A stretch of 64,000 nt of DNA from Bombyx mori (lineage: Eukaryota; Arthropoda; Insecta; Lepidoptera; Bombycidae): positions 3,224,001 to 3,288,000 of the forward strand of contig NC_085107.1 in assembly GCF_030269925.1 (NCBI RefSeq), written 5' to 3'. This document shows, in pieces, positions 60,151 through 64,000 of this stretch. Made by a program: the position numbers and the translations under genes. How positions within the stretch are numbered: the stretch's first letter is position 1; each line of letters opens with the position of its first letter. The notes beneath the pieces are model-generated. The model had not been told where the DNA came from. It was given only the letters and a program-made list of their open reading frames with translations, and made no database searches.

Positions 60151-60419
60151 AAATTAAAGTGGTCCCCGGGTAGTCGAAATTCGACGAAGATTAAATGAGA
60201 TTATAAGTTAAAACATTATTATGTTTGGTTATGGACCACCGACTTTAAACAATAACAAAACTTTGACAATAAACAAAATATGCGCGCGCGTGTGTGGGCG
60301 TGTGTAATGTTTTTTTATTGATTTAATGTATCTCTATAAGTGTGGGAAATTTCATACTCCTCCGCCCGCTCAATTTTCGTAACAAGGGGTACAAAGCTTT
60401 TGCTTCAGGTATTAATATA

Positions 60420-60936
60420 CAACGTGTTACAAAATACCCTGTAAAAAATATAATTAATTATCAAAGCCAAAAATTTTGTCAACCCTAGTAAGCTGTCATG
60501 TCAGGGAACCAGATTATTTAACAGAAAGGCCTACTACATATCTTTTTTACCTAATATTTGTCTACTTTATTGTTTTTCTATTTTTCATCGATAAATGTTT
60601 GCTACATTAGTACAAGAATGTCATTATACTCAAGTGCTGGCTTAAAAAAATTTCAAGTTGGAAAAAAATATATGCTTACAATTTCAAATCTTCTAATCGA
60701 TATCCTACTACTGTTTCGAGTAGAAATGTACCTCTACATTCTGCGCAGTTTATTCTTTGATTTTACTGAAATAGGGTTTGCACATCAGTGAAAATAATAT
60801 TTTAATGTATTTTATTTTTTTGGGGTATGCCGTATGATATCCAGCTTTACTACGGTTCTTAAATATTGTGAATAGACTCGTTATAAGGCCCCGTTTAACC
60901 TCCTTTCGGCTTTACGGGTAGTTTTGTAACACCCTG
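60420..60936. mobile_element. Tc1/mariner-type MITE, 517 bp
   Basis: The left end CAACGTGTTACAAAATACCC and the reverse complement of the right end CAGGGTGTTACAAAACTACC form inverted repeats with a small offset. TA lies at 60418-60419 and 60937-60938. The interior is AT-rich and non-coding; the frame at 60558-60791 is not convincing. Confidence 0.72.
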
Positions 60937-61018
60937 TATAGATAACCGAGGTAAAAGTCAAGCAACTAAACCACTAAAATATCATTTTGGAAACTTATTT
61001 CTATGACTAACTGTTTTG

Positions 61019-61160
61019 ACTGTCTCGGTGGTGTAGTAGTTAGCGCCCCTGATTGTTGCGAGGGTCGCGGGTTTGATTCCCACACCGGACAAACATTTGT
61101 ATGATGAACAAGTTTGTTTGTTCATTGTCTGGGTGCTTATTATCTATATATGTATATATT
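61019..61160 (+). repeat. tRNA-derived SINE (second family)
   Basis: CTCGGTGGTGTAGTAGTTAG (A-box region) and GTCGCGGGTTTGATTCCCAC (B-box) form a tRNA-like head, followed by 'gttcattgtctgggtgctta' and an AT tail. It is not a functional tRNA gene: the sequence runs on into a SINE body and there is no poly-T stop at the tRNA end. Confidence 0.78.
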
Positions 61161-61539
61161 AAAATAAAGCAAAACGTATATATACAGTGGTGGTCGTATA
61201 ATTAGAAACACTACCAACGGTTCTTGACGTTATGTAAGATACTTTACCGCAATCGTTTTTATTTTGAAATTAAACAATAAATAGGACAACAATATGTTCA
61301 ACGATTTATCATTTATTAGAAAAACAATATAGATCTCACTACACAAATGCAGTTTCAATATTACATTACGGACAAACATTTAAATCAATTTTAAGGTATG
61401 AACAATAACGGTCATCTAATTCGAAACAACAACAAAAAAGTATAAAAACAATATATTTTTAGTAATTAGTATTGTTATTTAAGAAATAGCTACTATCCAC
61501 AGCCTACCAATAGTTATAGTTAATTAATTATTAGTTGCG

Positions 61540-61890
61540 TATGGTTCCTAAGGAACGTGAATCTCCATGATGACCTGGAGCATGACTCAGTCGGCGATCA
61601 TTGCGTCATTGAGTCAGTCATTGTGGCACTTTGAAAAGGCGGCACGACATGAAAACCCTTTTTTCGTGGCCACCGGGCATTACATACCCGATCCTGTACA
61701 CCGAATGGTAAACAGTCGACGTCGCCCTAAACACGTCATTACGGATCCTCCCGATCCATTAACGGTGCTTTTAGGTACCACAAGCACCGGTCACCGTCCC
61801 TTTGAGCCCCGTGAGCTCACCTACACGTCAAGGAGAAGCTGAAATAGCCTCTCAAGGCTATCAGCATAGGTAGGAGAAAAAAGTGGCGTA
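61540..61890 (+). repeat. LINE 3' end inserted in the Tc1-like element
   Basis: 'gaatctccatgatgacctgg' is followed by 'gagccccgtgagctcaccta', 'cctctcaaggctatcagcat' and the end 'aggtaggagaaaaaa', which match the tail of 41940-42212. The 91-codon plus frame here belongs to it and is not a gene. Confidence 0.65.
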
Positions 61891-62462
61891 TCCCTTATTT
61901 TCAATAGCAGAACTGCCCCCACCTGGCATTGATTCAATCAATTCCATACCTTAATCTAAGGGGATTGGATTCCATGCTTTAACATACAATGCTTCACATA
62001 GCTCGTTATGACTCGTGTTACGTCTATTTGAGACTTTATTTTTAACAATATACCATATAACAATTTTATATCGGGTTTAAATCCGGACTATTTGCTGGCC
62101 AGTCTAAAACGGATACACGCTGTTCGCTAAGGAAACATTTGACGCTATGGCCGTGTGCTTAGGGTCATTGTCATGCTGAAATATTCAGGTTACAGGCAAA
62201 TGGTCGTCCGAGTAGGGAATCATTATGGGCTCTCAAATATTTTTGTATTGCCATTGACCCATTGTACCTTCAATCTTCCGAAAGGGTCCAACTCCATATC
62301 CGGAAAAACAACCCTAAATTTTAATGTTACCGCCGCCGTGCTTGACTATACTCCTTGTGTACCTATTTATAATTAAAAGCATTACCTATAGGACGTCTAA
62401 CATACCGATTTCCATCGGAATTTACCATTGTACTTATTTTTCTTTCATCTGAAAATAACACT

Positions 62463-63050
62463 TTTTAATACTCTTTTATTCGCTTCAGACGTATGTATGT
62501 TTGTAACGGAATCTTTGAACATGATTTTGACCCCCTTCAAAACGTCGGATTAACTCAAAATTTCTTATACTTATTAAGGACTAGCGACCCGCCCTCGCTT
62601 CGCTTCGGAAACATTAAAACACACATGAAACCAAAAAAATAAAAAAATAAAAATAAAAAAAAGTAGCCTATGTTCATCAGGGACAATGTCGGCTTCTAAT
62701 GGTAAAAGAATTTTTCAAATCGGTCCAGTAGTTTCGGAGCCTATTCGAAACAAACAAACAAACAAACAAATCTTTCCTCTTTATAATATTAGTTATAATA
62801 TTAGTTATTAAGGACGATGACAATTCAATATTAAAAAAAATATTGAAAAAAAAATTGAAAAAATTGAAATACAACTAAAAATGAAAAATAAATAATAGTT
62901 TAAAAAAACTAACAAAATACGATTTTATAGAAAATCCAACTAAAAAATAGAAAATAAATTTGAATTAAAAATAGTGTAAAAAAAATTATTTTATTGTAAA
63001 AATGAAAAAAATTATTAGTTTTTTAAAACTATTATTTATTTCCATTCTCG
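62463..63050 (+). repeat. Repeat family X inserted in the Tc1-like element
   Basis: Matches 31437-31852: AATACTCTTTTATTCGCTTC, 'acgtatgtatgtttgtaacg', 'caaaacgtcggattaactca'. It continues after an interruption with 'gatgacaattcaatattaaa' and 'aatccaactaaaaaatag'. Confidence 0.68.
62581..62804 (+). mobile_element. 224-bp retroposed fragment with 10-bp target duplication
   Basis: Begins CTAGCGACCCGCCCTCGCTT and ends in a tandem TTATAATATTAG tail after an (ACAA)n run. It is flanked by TTATTAAGGA on both sides (62571-62580 and 62805-62814). Comparison with repeat X at 31437-31852, which has that site uninterrupted, confirms an insertion. The repeat tail and the duplication point to target-primed reverse transcription. 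Confidence 0.75.
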
Positions 63051-63794
63051 TACCGTCCAATTACATTTTTTAGCGAATAATAATAATCGCTTCTCTTGGT
63101 TTTGCTTGGTAAGAAGCGTACTTCTCGAGAAGTTCTTCCAAACAATTTAGCTTCCACTAATCTTCGGCGTATCAGTCTTGACGAGACGTTTCTCGGGTCA
63201 TCAGGCGAAATAAACAATTTCAAAAAAAGAACGAGCTATGGATGCTTTTTTAAAATGTTTGTAATTAGGCGTCCAAGCGGCCAGTCACAGAAAATATACT
63301 CGTACATGTGTTAGACTCATATTGTAATTAAAAGTAAGTTGAGTTGAGTTGAGTATGACTATGAGTTTTTTTTTTGAGTGGTTATATTATTGCATTATTA
63401 TTAATTATTGAATGTGTATATTTTCTACGAACATTTGTACGTTGAAATTATACTTTCTTTATTCAAAAGAAGTGTTTCTAATTATATGACCACCACTGTA
63501 TATAAATATATATATTATGTCAGTCTCTAGTATCCATAACACAGGGAATCTTAATTTGGGGACGGATGATCTCGTGTGTGATTTGTTCCTAATTATTATT
63601 AGAAAGTTATTTAAAAAAAGCGATATACGAAAATAATAATATTTTTGTAAATACAAGTTACTGACGTTTTTTAAACTTATTCGTTGTGTCCCGCGATTAC
63701 ACACCTGTTATAATTTTAATTACCCAATAATTAGTACAAATCGGGCATGTCCAGCTGTCACTTTAGCTAACTATATGTTTTCTTTTACCCGTGT

Positions 63795-63990
63795 AAGCAG
63801 ACGAGCATACAGCTCACCTGATGGTGGGTGGTTACCGTCGCTTATGAACGACAGCAATGCCAGGGTCAGAGCCAAGCAGCTGCCTACCGTTTAATACTCT
63901 CCACAAGCCTAACTTGAAGAATAGCCATCACAGAACACAAGGTATTCGACAGATGCCTGAATCTCGCTTACGACATTTTCAATATAAGTT
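63795..63990. repeat. Repeat family B, copy 3
   Basis: 'gcagacgagcatacagctca', 'acctgatggtgggtggttac', 'cagggtcagagccaagcagc'. It is followed by 'agatgcctgaatctcgctta', a phrase also present at about 55016-55036, where it is not preceded by family B. Confidence 0.62.
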
Positions 63991-64000
63991 TGCATATATA

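Larger units (their letters stand above)
61930..63225 (-). pseudogene. Tc1-like transposase remnant
   Basis: Pieces in order on the minus strand: V-S-S-R-L-I-R-R-R-L-V-E-A (second helix-turn-helix, about 63150), V-L-F-S-D-E (first catalytic D, about 62460), N-R-Y-V-R-R-P, K-H-G-G-G-N-I-K-I-W-G-C-F-S (about 62335), Q-H-D-N-D-P-K-H-T (second D), W-P-A-N-S-P-D-L-N-P-I. Frames shift several times and insertion X separates the DNA-binding part from the catalytic part. Confidence 0.85.
61185..63498 (-). mobile_element. Tc1-like element with nested insertions, 2314 bp
   Basis: The ends CAGTGGTGGTCGTATAATTA and the reverse complement of the right end CAGTGGTGGTCATATAATTA are inverted repeats (AGAAACACT follows on both), flanked by TA at 61183-61184 and 63499-63500. 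The transposase remnant is on the minus strand. The extra length over a usual 1.6-kb Tc1 is explained by insertions at 61540-61890 and 62463-63050. Confidence 0.9.

Noticed and set aside
61567..61842. 91-codon plus-strand frame
   Set aside because: It is the GC-richer 3' end of a LINE shared with 41940-42212, not a gene.
62751..62775. Tandem ACAA repeats, and other AT microsatellites, considered as CRISPR-like or regulatory arrays
   Set aside because: Simple microsatellites within retroposon tails; no spacers, no array structure anywhere in the window.
55345..64000. Search for PLEKHJ1 exon 3
   Set aside because: No plus-strand segment with an acceptor in phase 1 and PH-domain-like residues was found, so the remaining exons are presumed outside the window.

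Overview
This is a window of lepidopteran nuclear DNA, almost certainly a silkworm (Bombyx). The main evidence is many copies of the Bm1 SINE (tRNA-like head with A- and B-boxes, conserved body, A-rich tail). AT-rich introns, many mariner/Tc1 elements and a BEL/Pao retrotransposon also fit. I see no CRISPR array, operon or other prokaryotic feature.

Two conserved genes stand head to head. On the minus strand, importin-7 (IPO7; Drosophila moleskin) is complete. I reconstructed 14 coding exons from 46883 down to 19183, all with GT-AG introns. Their lengths sum to 3141 nt, an open frame of 1046 codons plus stop. On the plus strand, the first two exons of PLEKHJ1, a small PH-domain protein, lie at 50013-50130 and 55189-55344; the rest is beyond the window. 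A third gene at 7401-7901 encodes a 166-residue orphan protein with one membrane segment and two N-terminal ETGE motifs. It is preceded by a spliced non-coding exon.

Layout: 0-7 kb holds SINEs, short TC...CTAG elements, a dead LINE and a hAT-type MITE with a perfect 8-bp target duplication. 7.2-8.4 kb holds the orphan gene. 8.4-18.4 kb is gene-poor and contains a pair of palindromic MITEs. 18.4-47 kb is importin-7. Its 10.9-kb intron 3 has collected a Bm1, an internally deleted pogo-like element that keeps a helix-turn-helix reading frame, a 1.29-kb mariner, and an apparently intact 5.75-kb BEL/Pao element with identical 236-bp LTRs and a 5-bp target duplication. 47-50 kb, between the two genes, holds further elements. 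50-64 kb starts with PLEKHJ1, whose intron 1 contains a dead DD37D element. It ends in a Tc1-like element carrying insertions nested three deep.

The protein-coding content is ordinary housekeeping: nuclear import and phosphoinositide or endosomal membrane binding. I did not find a convincing undescribed biological system. The best leads are the orphan protein with twin ETGE motifs, the young BEL element inside importin-7, a possible alternative terminal exon of importin-7, the perfect 27-bp intronic hairpin, and the nested insertion that decides what kind of element one common Lepidoptera repeat is. Family names rest on recognition by eye; no database search was run.
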